Assembly (NCBI RefSeq): GCF_003968755.1
Contig: NZ_RYDL01000001.1
Span: 248,001 to 312,000, forward strand
DNA: 64,000 bases
Direction of reading: 5' to 3'
Source: Flavobacterium sp. RSP15
GTDB lineage: Bacteria > Bacteroidota > Bacteroidia > Flavobacteriales > Flavobacteriaceae
Shown: positions 17,806-27,849 of the stretch, piece after piece
Numbering within the stretch: position 1 is the stretch's first letter
Layout: every line of letters begins with the position of its first letter
Made by a program: the position numbers and the translations under genes
Notes under the pieces: model-generated
What the model was told of the DNA's origin: nothing
The model's database searches: none
Seen by the model: only the letters and a program-made list of their open reading frames with translations

Positions 17806-19239
17806 TTATAAATTTTCTATGAATTTAGTTAATAAATGAACACCATACGCTGTTGCATGCTTACTATTAGCAAATTCATCATCACCAAATGCCACTCCAG
17901 CTACATCAAGGTGCGCCCAAGCGTTATGTTCTTGGGTGAAATATTCTAAAAATTTGGCGGCACTTATGGCTCCGGCAACTGGTTTTCCACTATAATTTTT
18001 CACATCGGCAATATCACTTTCTATGTCTGATTTGTAAACATCCCAAAGCGGTAAAGGCCACAAACGCTCTCCTATTGCATCTCCGTTTTCTTGCAATTTC
18101 TTAGCCATTTCTGCATTGTTGGTAAACAAAGCACCACATTCATACCCAAAAGTACCCACGCTGCTTCCAGTAAGTGTGGCGATATCCACAATATATTCCG
18201 GTTTGAAATTTTTAATCAAATACGATAATCCATCGGCTAAAATGAGTCTGCCTTCTGCATCAGTATCAATTATTTCTATTGAATGTCCACTGTAACTGTG
18301 AATTACATCACTAGGTAAAAAGGACTTGCTGTCAACCGAGTTTTCGGCACAAGGAACAATAGCAGTTACTTTGACTGGCAATTGTAAATCGGCTATAAGT
18401 TGCATCGCCCCAAATACTGCCGCACCACCAGCCATATCACACTTCATGTGGACCATTCCTGCCGTTTTTATATTTAATCCACCAGTATCAAAGGTGATTC
18501 CTTTCCCCACCAATCCAACATGTTTTAAGTGTTTCACTTCAACAACAGGAGTATACTTCATAATGATAAATTGAGGTTCATTCTCGCTTCCTTTTCCTAC
18601 GGCTAAAAAAGCGCCAAGACCTGCAATTTTAGAAGCTTCATAACCCAGGACTTCGACATCAAATCCATAGTGATCCCCGGTTTCTTTAGCCCAATTCGAC
18701 AAGTATTTTGGATTGATCGTGTTGGGTGGTAAATCGACTAAATTATAGGTTGCTAGTTGTGCTTTGGCAATTTTAATTCCTTTTTTGGCTGTAGCCAAAT
18801 GCTCTTTTTCAGATAATAAACTCAAGCTAAAATCTGGTTGTAAAAAAGGATGTACGCTTTTCTCCGATTTAAAATGACCTAAATCATACGTTCCCAAAAA
18901 CAATCCTGAAATCATAGCTTCAACCTGATCCTCAGTAAATTGTTCTGGTATAACTAAAGCTACACTCAAACTTAAATTTTCTTTTTGTTTCGATGAAATA
19001 CGGCGAAAAATAGTTTTTAACGATTTATAATCTATCGTTTTTCCCAAGCCAATAAAAACATACGTATTATCATTTTTTTCGGCCAAATAGTGTGTGTCTT
19101 TTTTACCAAAAAAAACTTTGGAAGCAATTTCCAATCCATTAAATGTAATGGGAACAATACTTTTTGAATAGGTTTCAAAAACCGGAATTAAAATTGTACC
19201 TGAAAAATCATCTGAATTTGTTATTGTACTTGTTCTCAT
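17806..19239 (-). CDS. M17-family leucyl aminopeptidase
   Basis: A 477-residue cytosolic aminopeptidase. The N-terminal alpha/beta domain is followed by the catalytic domain with GKGITFDTGGLNIK, MKCDMAGGAA and the family signature DTDAEGRLILADGL, which provide the two-metal centre (lysine, aspartates, glutamate). Family members remove N-terminal residues from peptides. The very tight spacing to the downstream ATP-grasp ligase (3 bases) suggests coordinated function, for example recycling or making of a dipeptide-like compound. Confidence 0.9.
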   Translation of the reverse strand: MRTSTITNSDDFSGTILIPVFETYSKSIVPITFNGLEIASKVFFGKKDTHYLAEKNDNTYVFIGLGKTIDYKSLKTIFRRISSKQKENLSLSVALVIPEQFTEDQVEAMISGLFLGTYDLGHFKSEKSVHPFLQPDFSLSLLSEKEHLATAKKGIKIAKAQLATYNLVDLPPNTINPKYLSNWAKETGDHYGFDVEVLGYEASKIAGLGAFLAVGKGSENEPQFIIMKYTPVVEVKHLKHVGLVGKGITFDTGGLNIKTAGMVHMKCDMAGGAAVFGAMQLIADLQLPVKVTAIVPCAENSVDSKSFLPSDVIHSYSGHSIEIIDTDAEGRLILADGLSYLIKNFKPEYIVDIATLTGSSVGTFGYECGALFTNNAEMAKKLQENGDAIGERLWPLPLWDVYKSDIESDIADVKNYSGKPVAGAISAAKFLEYFTQEHNAWAHLDVAGVAFGDDEFANSKHATAYGVHLLTKFIENL

Positions 19240-19334
19240 TTATTCTTTTTTTATGGCTGTTGTTATTGGATGAAATTCAACATTAATGTCGTTTTTTTAG
19301 CTATACTGTGTAATAGACGCGATAAATCGCATCT

Positions 19335-20480
19335 CTACACCTCTTTTTCATTAAAAAACAACCATTCAATTGCTTTTGGAAACTCGTCACTCCAATAGGT
19401 TTCGCTATGTTTTCCTTGCTTGTTAATACTTAAATTAATATTCGATTTTTCTTTTACAAACCCAGTTGAAATCAAACTATCTTTAAAACTTTTGATATGT
19501 TCAATCATCTTTATACTTTCATCGCCACCGGCATATAAATAGATTTTTGTATCTGCTGAATTAGATTTTTCAGTATTGATTTTTAATTCAGGAACGACCC
19601 AAAGCGAGGGCGAAAAAATCATTAATTTCCCATACACTTCAGGATTTCTTAATCCACTAAAAATACTAACTAATCCACCCATTGAGCTTCCTCCAATTCC
19701 GGTGAATTCCCGTTCTTTTTTGGTTCTAAAATTGCAATCTACGTAGGGTTTTAATGTATCAGTCACAAAGCGAATGTATTTCTTGCCTTGTCCCTTTCCT
19801 AGAACAGTTTTCCCTACATTGTATTCTTTGATGCGATCTTCTTCGGCGTGTTCAATAGCAATAATTATAATTTTTCCAATTTTATATTCTGACATAACTG
19901 CCAGTTTTTTATCAATTTCCCAATTGCCAAATTCAGCTGATTCATTGAATAAATTTTGAGCATCCTGCAAATACATAACCGGATAACTTTCACTCGATTT
20001 GTCATAATCATGGGGTAATAACGCCCATATTTTCCTGGTTTTATTGAGTTGGGGAATTTCAAATTCATCCGAAATCAATTGCACTTGAGGTAAAAAAGAT
20101 TGTTTAAAAGGCAACCAGTTTTTTCTCCATCTCTCAACGTGTTCTTTTTGAATGCCAGTATGTGCAAATGTAGAGCGATTTTCGGTACGATTCCCATGAC
20201 TGTTAATCTCAACATCGCTCCAATCTCCTTTCGTAAATTTATACAAAAGCATCTCTGGATAATCAAAATCATGTGAGAATTTGTAATGATACGAACGGTT
20301 CCCTATCTTCTCCATCAGAAATTCGTTGTCTTGTGTGCGCCAATTATTAAAATTCCCTGAAATATAAACCGGCCGAGCATCATCTTCATCAGTAGTTAGA
20401 ATTATGTGTAGTCCAGTATTTAGGATTGGAATATTTAATTCTTGTGTAAAGGTGGTATTATCTGTATTCATCACTTGCAT
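19335..20480 (-). CDS. esterase with N-terminal E-set/CBM48-like domain
   Basis: A 381-residue protein with two parts. Residues about 25-95 form an AMPK-type glycogen-binding/E-set fold (PVYISGNFNNWRTQDNEFLM). Residues about 130-375 are a PF00756 putative esterase with the nucleophile in GIGGSSMGGLV and a late histidine (QGKHSETYW). There is no signal peptide. The start could be ATG 20480 or the ATG three codons later (MNTDNTTF). It is first in the unit with the aminopeptidase and ATP-grasp genes, which repeats the esterase-plus-ligase pairing seen at 1-1426. Relatives include siderophore and feruloyl esterases, but the substrate is unknown. Confidence 0.8.
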   Translation of the reverse strand: MQVMNTDNTTFTQELNIPILNTGLHIILTTDEDDARPVYISGNFNNWRTQDNEFLMEKIGNRSYHYKFSHDFDYPEMLLYKFTKGDWSDVEINSHGNRTENRSTFAHTGIQKEHVERWRKNWLPFKQSFLPQVQLISDEFEIPQLNKTRKIWALLPHDYDKSSESYPVMYLQDAQNLFNESAEFGNWEIDKKLAVMSEYKIGKIIIIAIEHAEEDRIKEYNVGKTVLGKGQGKKYIRFVTDTLKPYVDCNFRTKKEREFTGIGGSSMGGLVSIFSGLRNPEVYGKLMIFSPSLWVVPELKINTEKSNSADTKIYLYAGGDESIKMIEHIKSFKDSLISTGFVKEKSNINLSINKQGKHSETYWSDEFPKAIEWLFFNEKEV

Positions 20481-20548
20481 TATTGTACTTGTATTTTAAA
20501 AATAAAGAGTAAATATAGTCGATTGCGATTTGAAATAAAAGAAAAAAG

Positions 20549-20584
20549 AAAACCCAATAGCAAATGAATTTCCTATTGGGTTTG
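20549..20584 (-). terminator. terminator of the histidine operon
   Basis: AAACCCAATAG pairs with CTATTGGGTTT around a loop of about 13 bases. It lies 24 bases beyond the hisIE stop codon in the direction of transcription. Confidence 0.82.
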
Positions 20585-20607
20585 TATTGGTGAAAAACGA
20601 TTTTTTT

Positions 20608-21207
20608 TTACTTCTGTCTACTTTTTAAGACTGTTACCACATCATCTAACTTAAACCCTTTGGCTTGCAATAAGATAAGATAATGAAAAAGTAAATCAGC
20701 ACTTTCACTCAAAAACAAATCATCATCGTCATCTTTGGCTTCAATAACCACTTCAATCGCTTCCTCACCTACTTTTTGAGCAATTTTGTTCATCCCTAAT
20801 TTGAATAAAGAAGCCACATAACTTTTCTCAGAATCTGCATTTTCTCTTCGAAGTTGGATTGTATCTTCTAAATCCGAAATAAAGCCATAATCTGCTTTGT
20901 TTTCGTCAGCCCAGCATGTATCTGTACCTTTATGACATGTTGGCCCTTCTGGTTTTACCTGAATCAATAGCGTATCATTATCACAGTCGTTTTTGATGCC
21001 AATCAGGTTCAGAAAATTGCCACTTTCCTCGCCTTTTGTCCAAAGCCTTTGCTTACTTCGACTGTAAAAGGTTACTTTTTTAGTGTCTATCGTTTTTTGA
21101 TACGCTTCGGCATTCATATAACCCAACATCAAAACCGTTTTGGTTTCACTGTCTTGAATGATTGCTGGAATTAATCCGTCTGTGTTTTTTGAGAAATCTA
21201 TGTTCAT
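20608..21207 (-). CDS. hisIE: bifunctional phosphoribosyl-AMP cyclohydrolase / phosphoribosyl-ATP pyrophosphatase
   Basis: A 199-residue fusion that carries out steps 2 and 3 of histidine synthesis. The N-terminal HisI half has the zinc and metal residues (QVKPEGPTCHKGTDTCW) and FYSRSKQRLWTKGEESGN. The C-terminal HisE half (residues about 110-199) carries KVGEEAIEVVIEAKDDD and ESADLLFHYL. The fusion order is usual for the phylum. It is the last gene of the operon, 47 bases after hisF. The spacer contains AAAGTC-type repeats like other his spacers. Confidence 0.96.
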   Translation of the reverse strand: MNIDFSKNTDGLIPAIIQDSETKTVLMLGYMNAEAYQKTIDTKKVTFYSRSKQRLWTKGEESGNFLNLIGIKNDCDNDTLLIQVKPEGPTCHKGTDTCWADENKADYGFISDLEDTIQLRRENADSEKSYVASLFKLGMNKIAQKVGEEAIEVVIEAKDDDDDLFLSESADLLFHYLILLQAKGFKLDDVVTVLKSRQK

Positions 21208-21254
21208 GTTTTTTAGTCTAAAGTTTTAAAGTCGAATGTCTTAAAGTAAAAATA

Positions 21255-22010
21255 TTAAATTCGTACTTCGATATTGTTGTTTTTGAGCTCTGTTTTTAAT
21301 GTTTTGATTTCAATTTCTTTAAAATGAAATACACTTGCGGCCAATGCTGCGTCTGCTTTTCCTACCTGAAAAGTGTCTATAAAATGTTGAATGTTTCCCG
21401 CACCACCAGAAGCAATTATTGGAATATTAACCAGTTCCGAAAGTCTTGCCAAAGCTTCATTTGCAAATCCGTTTTTAGTTCCGTCATTGTCCATCGAGGT
21501 AAACAAGATTTCTCCTGCTCCACGCTCTTCTACTTCTTTGGCCCAATCAAATAAATTCAATGCTGTAGGTACTTTTCCTCCTACTAAATGAACAATCCAT
21601 TGCCCGTCGATTTGTTTAGCATCAATTGCAACCACTACACATTGACTTCCGAATTTTTGTGCCAAATCATTAATCAACTGCGGGTTTTTAACCGCTGAAG
21701 AATTAATAGAAACTTTATCCGCCCCGTTTTGCAGCAAAATTTCAACATCTTCAACGGAGGAAATTCCACCACCAACAGTAAATGGAATATTAATCGTGGA
21801 AGCGACTTTACGAACCAAATCAACTAAGGTTTTCCTTCTTTCTTCCGTGGCAGAAATATCTAGGAAAACCAATTCATCCGCACCTTCATCTGAATATATT
21901 TTAGCTAATTCCACTGGATCTCCTGCGTCACGCAAGTCCACAAAATTAATACCTTTTACGGTTCTTCCGTTTTTAATGTCGAGACAGGGAATAATTCTTT
22001 TTGTAAGCAT
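21255..22010 (-). CDS. hisF: imidazole glycerol phosphate synthase cyclase subunit
   Basis: A 251-residue TIM barrel. It starts [20 protein letters not shown], with the catalytic aspartate in CLDI and a second in the VVAIDAKQI strand. It uses ammonia made by HisH to form imidazole glycerol phosphate and AICAR. The length is normal. It lies between the NIPSNAP-like gene and hisIE in the operon. Confidence 0.97.
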   Translation of the reverse strand: MLTKRIIPCLDIKNGRTVKGINFVDLRDAGDPVELAKIYSDEGADELVFLDISATEERRKTLVDLVRKVASTINIPFTVGGGISSVEDVEILLQNGADKVSINSSAVKNPQLINDLAQKFGSQCVVVAIDAKQIDGQWIVHLVGGKVPTALNLFDWAKEVEERGAGEILFTSMDNDGTKNGFANEALARLSELVNIPIIASGGAGNIQHFIDTFQVGKADAALAASVFHFKEIEIKTLKTELKNNNIEVRI

Positions 22011-22033
22011 TTTGATTGTTGTTAAAAGTCTTA

Positions 22034-22339
22034 TTATTCAAATACTGGGCGCAAAAAAGTTCGTTCATAACTCAATATACATTTCGTGTCTTCTGCAATT
22101 TTAAACGTATCTATACATTCTTGATCGAGTAAAATTAATGATCTGTATTTTTCGTATTCGGATAAACTAGGAAATGAAAACATTGCAAATGCAACGTTAT
22201 TTGCACCTTCAGATGGCAAAAAATAACCATGATGCTGTCCCCCAAAACGATTAACTAATTTAATCCATCTTCTACCATACTCTTCAAAAATATTCAATTG
22301 AAATGGGTCTATACTATATTTTACGTGACAAGTTATCAT
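22034..22339 (-). CDS. NIPSNAP-family protein inside the his operon
   Basis: A 101-residue protein with the ferredoxin-like fold of NIPSNAP/dimeric alpha-beta-barrel proteins. [20 protein letters not shown] matches the first strand and helix, and [20 protein letters not shown] the central hairpin. Function is not known. It lies between hisA and hisF, 20 and 23 bases from each, so it must be cotranscribed. It has no known part in histidine synthesis, and I treat it as a passenger. Confidence 0.78.
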   Translation of the reverse strand: MITCHVKYSIDPFQLNIFEEYGRRWIKLVNRFGGQHHGYFLPSEGANNVAFAMFSFPSLSEYEKYRSLILLDQECIDTFKIAEDTKCILSYERTFLRPVFE

Positions 22340-22359
22340 AATTTAAACTTTTTGTTTGA

Positions 22360-23085
22360 CTATTTACTAATTATAAACTGTTCCAATTGTTTCAACGAAA
22401 TTCGTCCTTCGTAAATGGCTTTGCCGATTATAGTTCCTTCGCAACCTAATTCGGCTAGCCTTGGCAACTCATCAAAAGTTGAGATCCCTCCGGAAGCAAT
22501 TAATTTTATTCCGCTGGCGTTTTCCAAAATTTTAGCGTATAAATCAAAACTTGGTCCTTCAAGCATACCATCTTTTGCAATATCCGTACAAATTACATAC
22601 TGAATTCCTTTAATTTGATACTCTTGTATAAACGGAATCAGATCTTCATTAGAATCTTCTAACCAACCCGAAACGGCTACTTTTTCATTGTTGGCATCTG
22701 CTCCCAAAATAATTTTATCAGCACCGTATTCTGCAATCCATTTTTCGAATAGTTTTCTATTTTTTACGGCAATACTTCCGCCTGTAATTTGATTGGCGCC
22801 ACTTTCAAAAGCAATTTTCAAATCGGAATCGGATTTTAATCCACCACCAAAATCAATTTTCAATTTGGTTTTAGAAGCTATTTGCTCTAATATTTTATAA
22901 TTCACAATTTGGCTTGACTTTGCTCCGTCTAAATCAACCAGGTGCAGGTATTCTATACCGTTTGCTTCAAATGATTTGGCCACTTCAAGCGGATTTTCAT
23001 TGTATATAATTTTAGTATTGTAATCGCCTTTTGACAAGCGAACACATTTTCCGTCAATGATATCTATTGCGGGTATTATTCTCAT
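22360..23085 (-). CDS. hisA: ProFAR isomerase
   Basis: A 241-residue TIM barrel that opens the ring of phosphoribosyl-formimino-AICAR phosphate. It starts [20 protein letters not shown], with the catalytic aspartate in AIDII and a second in [15 protein letters not shown]. The length is normal. It is closely related in sequence to HisF, as expected of paralogues. Confidence 0.97.
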   Translation of the reverse strand: MRIIPAIDIIDGKCVRLSKGDYNTKIIYNENPLEVAKSFEANGIEYLHLVDLDGAKSSQIVNYKILEQIASKTKLKIDFGGGLKSDSDLKIAFESGANQITGGSIAVKNRKLFEKWIAEYGADKIILGADANNEKVAVSGWLEDSNEDLIPFIQEYQIKGIQYVICTDIAKDGMLEGPSFDLYAKILENASGIKLIASGGISTFDELPRLAELGCEGTIIGKAIYEGRISLKQLEQFIISK

Positions 23086-23137
23086 TTATTTAAGTCTTAA
23101 AGTGTAAAAGTCAAAAGTCATAAAGACCCAACTTAAT
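23086..23137. repeat. AAAGTC-type spacer repeat between hisH and hisA
   Basis: The gap holds repeated short words (AAGTCTTAAAG, AAAAGTC, AAAAGTCATAAAG). The same words recur in three other his spacers: 21208-21254, 22011-22033 and 23720-23808. Confidence 0.55.
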
Positions 23138-23719
23138 TTATAATTTTAAAAAATTACCCAAAATTTGTTCTCCAACATCACCACTTTTTTCGGGATGAAA
23201 TTGAGTTCCATAAAAATTTTCATTTTCCAATGCTGAGGAATATTCTAGCTCGTAATTAGTTGTAGCAATGGCCTCAGGACAAAGTGGTGCATAAAAACTA
23301 TGTACTAAATACATATATTCGTTCTCAGCAATTCCTTTGAATAAAGGTGATTTTAAGTTGTATATTTGGTTCCAACCCATTTGCGGCACCTTCACTTTTG
23401 GCGTAAACTTAATCACATCAATATCAAAAATTCCCAAACCTTTGGTGTTTCCTTCCTCCGATTTGTTGCACATCAGTTGCATTCCCAAACATATTCCCAA
23501 AACAGGTTGTTTCAAGGTTGGAATCAAAGTGTCTAAACCACTTTCTAAAAGCATTTTCATTGCGGAACTTGCTTCTCCAACGCCTGGAAAAATTACTTTG
23601 TCTGCTGCTTTAATTTCGTCCGGATTATTGCTCAAAACAGGTTTGAATCCCAATCTTTCAATGGCAAACATAATACTTTGAATATTGCCTGCACCGTAAT
23701 TTATGATTACTGTTTTCAT
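23138..23719 (-). CDS. hisH: imidazole glycerol phosphate synthase glutaminase subunit
   Basis: A 193-residue class I glutamine amidotransferase that releases ammonia for HisF. The catalytic cysteine is in GICLGMQLM, and the histidine and glutamate in GTQFHPEKSGD. Full length. It lies between hisB and hisA. Confidence 0.96.
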   Translation of the reverse strand: MKTVIINYGAGNIQSIMFAIERLGFKPVLSNNPDEIKAADKVIFPGVGEASSAMKMLLESGLDTLIPTLKQPVLGICLGMQLMCNKSEEGNTKGLGIFDIDVIKFTPKVKVPQMGWNQIYNLKSPLFKGIAENEYMYLVHSFYAPLCPEAIATTNYELEYSSALENENFYGTQFHPEKSGDVGEQILGNFLKL

Positions 23720-23808
23720 TTATATTGGTCTTAATGTTATAAAGACAAAAGTTATAAAGTCAATGCCGGAGCACTTTAAGACTTTAAGACTTTTGTCTTT
23801 AGACTAAA
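23720..23808. repeat. AAAGTC-type spacer repeat between hisB and hisH
   Basis: An 89-base gap with tandem copies of an 8-base word: ACTTTAAG-ACTTTAAG-ACTTTTGT-CTTTAGAC at about 23772-23803, plus scattered AAAGTC and AAAGAC words. The clearest example of the spacer repeat family in the his operon. No promoter or terminator is evident. Confidence 0.6.
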
Positions 23809-24945
23809 CTAAAGCATCCCCTTTGTACTTGGCAAAATCATTTTTTCTGTATCCCGCTTTACGGCTACTTTTATTGCTTTGGCAAAAGCTTTAAAAATAG
23901 CTTCAATCTTGTGATGTTCGTTCGTTCCATCTGCCTTTATATTGATGTTGGCTTTCGCTCCATCCGAGAAAGATTTGAAGAAATGATAAAACATCTCTGT
24001 TGGCATTTTCCCCACCATCTCCCGTTTGAATTCGGATTCCCAAACCAACCAGTTTCTGCCTCCAAAATCAATAGCTACTTGCGCTAAACAGTCGTCCATT
24101 GGCAAACAAAAACCGTAACGTTCTATTCCTAATTTATTTCCTAATGCTTTCGCAAAAACTTCTCCAAGTGCAATTGCTGTATCTTCAATTGTGTGGTGTT
24201 CGTCTACTTCCAAATCACCTTTTACAAGAATTTCTAGATCCATTTGTCCGTGACGCGCAATTTGGTCGAGCATGTGATCAAAAAAAGCAATTCCAGTTTC
24301 AATTTGACTTTTTCCAGTTCCGTCTAAGTTTAAATTGATATAAATATCAGTTTCATTCGTCTTTCTCGAAATGGTTGCTGTACGTTCCTCTAATTTCAAA
24401 AATTCATAAATTGTTTTCCAATCCGTAGTTTGCAAAGCAATAACGGAATCTAATTCCTCTCTTTTTGAAGCAATTTCGTCGCCTCCCAATTCTTCATCGG
24501 TATTAATAAAAATCGCTTTTGAACCTAAATTTTTGGCTAATTCCACGTCGGTTATCCTATCTCCTATTACAAATGAATTTACTAAGTCATACTCGGGATT
24601 ATCAATGTATTTAGTTAGTAGACCGGTGGCGGGCTTTCGTGTTGGTGCGTTTTCATGCGGGAACGTTTTATCAATTAAGACTTCACTAAAAACCACGCCT
24701 TCATTAGCAAATGCTTTCATAACCAAATTATGAACTGGCCAAAAGTTAATTTCCGGATGCGAATCCGTACCCAAACCATCTTGATTGGTCACCATTACGA
24801 GTTCAAAATCTAGTTCCAAAGCAATTTTCCCAAGGTATTGAAATGCTTTTGGATAGAATTCTAATTTTTCAAAACTGTCTAATTGGTAATCATTTGGTTC
24901 TAAAACCATTGTTCCATCACGGTCTATAAAAAGTATTTTTTTCAT
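23809..24945 (-). CDS. hisB: bifunctional histidinol-phosphatase / imidazole glycerol phosphate dehydratase
   Basis: A 378-residue fusion. The N-terminal HAD phosphatase starts [14 protein letters not shown] with the catalytic aspartates, and the C-terminal dehydratase carries the metal-binding pairs [15 protein letters not shown] and [10 protein letters not shown]. It performs steps 6 and 8 of histidine synthesis. This bifunctional form is shared with enterobacteria and is common in Bacteroidota. The length is normal. Confidence 0.97.
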   Translation of the reverse strand: MKKILFIDRDGTMVLEPNDYQLDSFEKLEFYPKAFQYLGKIALELDFELVMVTNQDGLGTDSHPEINFWPVHNLVMKAFANEGVVFSEVLIDKTFPHENAPTRKPATGLLTKYIDNPEYDLVNSFVIGDRITDVELAKNLGSKAIFINTDEELGGDEIASKREELDSVIALQTTDWKTIYEFLKLEERTATISRKTNETDIYINLNLDGTGKSQIETGIAFFDHMLDQIARHGQMDLEILVKGDLEVDEHHTIEDTAIALGEVFAKALGNKLGIERYGFCLPMDDCLAQVAIDFGGRNWLVWESEFKREMVGKMPTEMFYHFFKSFSDGAKANINIKADGTNEHHKIEAIFKAFAKAIKVAVKRDTEKMILPSTKGML

Positions 24946-24975
24946 TTATTTAATAATTTAATCTGATAAATTTTT

Positions 24976-25419
24976 TTACAAACATCCTTTATTTTCTTCC
25001 ATTTCTTTCATTTTTTCCTTAGCAGTTTTTTCATCAATTTCCATTAAATAAATTAAAACTGAAAAGACACCTGTTTCATATACTAACTCAAAATAAGTTG
25101 CTTTTCCAGATTCAACTTGAATCACAAAATTTTCAGAAGCTCCTTTATTTGTTTTTAAATTCATATTACCATATTTAAGCGATATCTCATGCCTTCCGAT
25201 GGGAACTTCATGAATGGAGTATTTCTTATATTTTGCTTTGCATACAAATTTATCATCTATAAAAAATTTCAATCTAGAAAAACTACCTCCCCAACCCGTT
25301 GAGCGCAGAAAATAAATCTTTTCATTATTAACTTTTTTGATATCTTGCGCTTTCATTAAAGAAGTAAAACTTAATAAAATCAGAAGTATTACAATCAAAT
25401 TTCTATAACTATTGAGCAT
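24976..25419 (-). CDS. secreted DUF2846-like protein inside the his operon
   Basis: A 147-residue exported protein with a signal peptide (hydrophobic to about MKAQ, residue 25). The rest is a beta-rich domain (KLKFFIDDKFVCKAKYKKYS, then PIGRHEISL) that loosely resembles DUF2846/PEGA-like modules. Function is unknown. It sits between hisC and hisB, 28 and 30 bases from each, in the same direction. An envelope protein is out of place among histidine enzymes and was probably inserted by gene shuffling; the assignment to DUF2846 is tentative. Confidence 0.6.
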   Translation of the reverse strand: MLNSYRNLIVILLILLSFTSLMKAQDIKKVNNEKIYFLRSTGWGGSFSRLKFFIDDKFVCKAKYKKYSIHEVPIGRHEISLKYGNMNLKTNKGASENFVIQVESGKATYFELVYETGVFSVLIYLMEIDEKTAKEKMKEMEENKGCL

Positions 25420-25447
25420 TCATTTAGTATTAGTTTATATTTTATTT

Positions 25448-26494
25448 TTAAGCTAATAAAGCTTCGGTTAATCTCTTATTTTCTTGTTCAGTTCCAACAG
25501 TAAAACGCAAACAATTATTGCATAACGGTTGGGTTGTTCGATTTCTGATTACAATTCCTTTTGCAATCAACTCTGCGTATCTTTTATTGGCATCATCCAC
25601 TTTTACCAAAATAAAATTGGCTTCTGTAGGATAAGTTTTTTCGACAAAATTAATATCAAGTAACACTTTAAGTAATTCCTCTCTTTGCGCTATAATAGAT
25701 TCAATTTCAAATTTTATCTTTTCCGGCTTGTCTAATCGTTCCAAAGCTCTTTTTTGAGTCAGTTCATTCACATTATACGGTGGTTTTATTTTATTCAAAA
25801 CCGAAATTACTTCAGCAGATGCATAACAAATTCCCAATCTGATTCCTGCCAAACCGTACGCTTTTGATAGTGTTTGAGTAATGACCAAATTTGGATATTC
25901 GTCTAATTCATTAATCCAACTTTCTTTTTTTGAAAAGTCAATATACGCTTCATCAATTACTACCAACCCCTTAAAATTTTGAAGAATATACGCCACACTT
26001 TCATCCGAATAAGAATTTCCGGTTGGATTATTTGGTGAACATAAAAAAATGATTTTAGTGGTTGCATCAACAGCTTTAATAATTTTTTCTATTTGCGGTT
26101 GAAAATCTTCTGAAAGTAATACTTCTCTGTTTTCAACTGCATTGATATTAGCCAAAACACCATACATTCCGTAGGTTGGCGGTAGGGTAATCACGTTATC
26201 TTTTTTTGGCTCACAAAAAGCTCTAAACAATAAATCCAATACTTCATCACTTCCGTTACCCAACAGAATTTGATTCGTTTTTACATTTTTTTGCTTTGCC
26301 AAAACTGCTTTTACACTCATTTGTTGTGGATCAGGATAGCGATTTACGCCATTCTCAAACGGATTTTCATTGGCATCCAAAAAAATCATATCAGCAGTAT
26401 CAAAACCCTCAAATTCATCGCGAGCAGAGGAATACGGCTTCATTGTTTTTACGTTCTCTCGAACCAAATTATTGATATCAAAACTATTTCCCAT
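25448..26494 (-). CDS. hisC: histidinol-phosphate aminotransferase
   Basis: A 348-residue fold-type I PLP aminotransferase. The substrate region LDANENPFENG, the PLP-binding lysine in TQTLSKAYGLAGIRLG (about residue 210) and SPNNPTGNSY are visible. It converts imidazole acetol phosphate to histidinol phosphate. The start codon lies 11 bases inside the end of hisD (ATGGGAAATAG), giving translational coupling. Confidence 0.96.
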   Translation of the reverse strand: MGNSFDINNLVRENVKTMKPYSSARDEFEGFDTADMIFLDANENPFENGVNRYPDPQQMSVKAVLAKQKNVKTNQILLGNGSDEVLDLLFRAFCEPKKDNVITLPPTYGMYGVLANINAVENREVLLSEDFQPQIEKIIKAVDATTKIIFLCSPNNPTGNSYSDESVAYILQNFKGLVVIDEAYIDFSKKESWINELDEYPNLVITQTLSKAYGLAGIRLGICYASAEVISVLNKIKPPYNVNELTQKRALERLDKPEKIKFEIESIIAQREELLKVLLDINFVEKTYPTEANFILVKVDDANKRYAELIAKGIVIRNRTTQPLCNNCLRFTVGTEQENKRLTEALLA

Positions 26495-27776
26495 CTTCCA
26501 GTGCTTTTAATCGTAATGTAACTGCATTTTTGTGTGCTTGCAACCCTTCGGCATCAGCCATTATTTCAATAGCTTTTCCTATATTTTGGATTCCTTTTTC
26601 CGTTATTTTTTGAAAAGTCATTGTTTTTGTAAAACTATCTAAATTTACACCACTATAGTTTTTTGCATATCCGTTGGTAGGCAAGGTATGATTGGTGCCC
26701 GATGCGTAATCACCGGCGCTCTCCGGTGTATAATTCCCTATAAAAACCGAACCTGCATTTTCAATTTCGTCAATATAAAAATCATCGTTGGCAGTGCACA
26801 CAATAAAGTGTTCCGGTCCGTATTCGTTTATTAAATCCAAAGCGATTTTATCATTTTCGACAAAAATTAATTTGGAGTTTGCGATAGCTTTTTCGGCAAT
26901 ATCTTTGCGGGGTAATTGCTCTATTTGAAGTTGAATTTCTTCTTCAACGGCATCCATAAGTTTTTTAGACGTCGAAACCAAAATTACCTGACTGTCTGCT
27001 CCGTGTTCTGCTTGTGACAGTAAATCAGAGGCTACAAAAGCGGGAACTGCAGTATCATCAGCCACGATTAACAACTCAGATGGACCTGCGGGCATATCAA
27101 TGGCAACGCCAAATTGAGTTGCTAATTGTTTTGCAACAGTAACAAACTGATTTCCTGGTCCAAAGATTTTATATACTTTAGGAATTGTTTCGGTACCAAA
27201 TGTCAATCCTGCAATAGCCTGAATACCACCTACTTTTAAAATTTTTGTAACTCCGCATAAATTAGCAGCAAACAAGATGGCAGAATTTATGTTTCCGTTT
27301 TTATCTGGTGGCGAACACAATACGATTTCGTTGCAACCTGCAATTTCTGCAGGAACAGCAAGCATCAATACTGTTGAAAACAAGGGTGCTGTGCCTCCAG
27401 GAATATACAATCCTACTTTTTGAATCGGTCGTTTTTCTTGCCAGCAGTTTACACCTTCGATTGTTTCGACAGCGACACGTTCTGTTTTTTGTGCCTTGTG
27501 AAATTTGGTTATATTTTCTTTTGCTAAAGCAATTGCTGCTTTTAATTCCTCTGATACACTCGCAACTGCTGCTTCAATCTCCCCTTTTGAAACTTCAAAA
27601 TTGTTAACCGAAACTCCATCAAAAAGTGATGTATATTTGGCTACAGCCTCATCCCCTTTTTTCTGAACTTCCTTGAAAATTTCTTTTACTGTAGCTTCAA
27701 TGTCATCTACCGTTTTTGTGGGCCGTTCTAGAATAGCAGACCACGTTTCTGGTTTTGGATTGTATATTTTATTCAT
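26484..27776 (-). CDS. hisD: histidinol dehydrogenase
   Basis: A 430-residue zinc enzyme that oxidises histidinol to histidine with NAD. The signature GPSELLIVADDTAVPAFVAS followed by DLLSQAEHGADSQ supplies zinc ligands, and YTPESAGDYASGTNHTLPT is the C-terminal motif with the catalytic histidine. Full length. It overlaps hisC by 11 bases. Confidence 0.97.
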   Translation of the reverse strand: MNKIYNPKPETWSAILERPTKTVDDIEATVKEIFKEVQKKGDEAVAKYTSLFDGVSVNNFEVSKGEIEAAVASVSEELKAAIALAKENITKFHKAQKTERVAVETIEGVNCWQEKRPIQKVGLYIPGGTAPLFSTVLMLAVPAEIAGCNEIVLCSPPDKNGNINSAILFAANLCGVTKILKVGGIQAIAGLTFGTETIPKVYKIFGPGNQFVTVAKQLATQFGVAIDMPAGPSELLIVADDTAVPAFVASDLLSQAEHGADSQVILVSTSKKLMDAVEEEIQLQIEQLPRKDIAEKAIANSKLIFVENDKIALDLINEYGPEHFIVCTANDDFYIDEIENAGSVFIGNYTPESAGDYASGTNHTLPTNGYAKNYSGVNLDSFTKTMTFQKITEKGIQNIGKAIEIMADAEGLQAHKNAVTLRLKALEDGK

Positions 27777-27849
27777 TTTTAATTTTATTCAAAGATTAAA
27801 TGATTTAAAAATTGAAATATTTTACTTTTAAATCATATCATTAATAATT

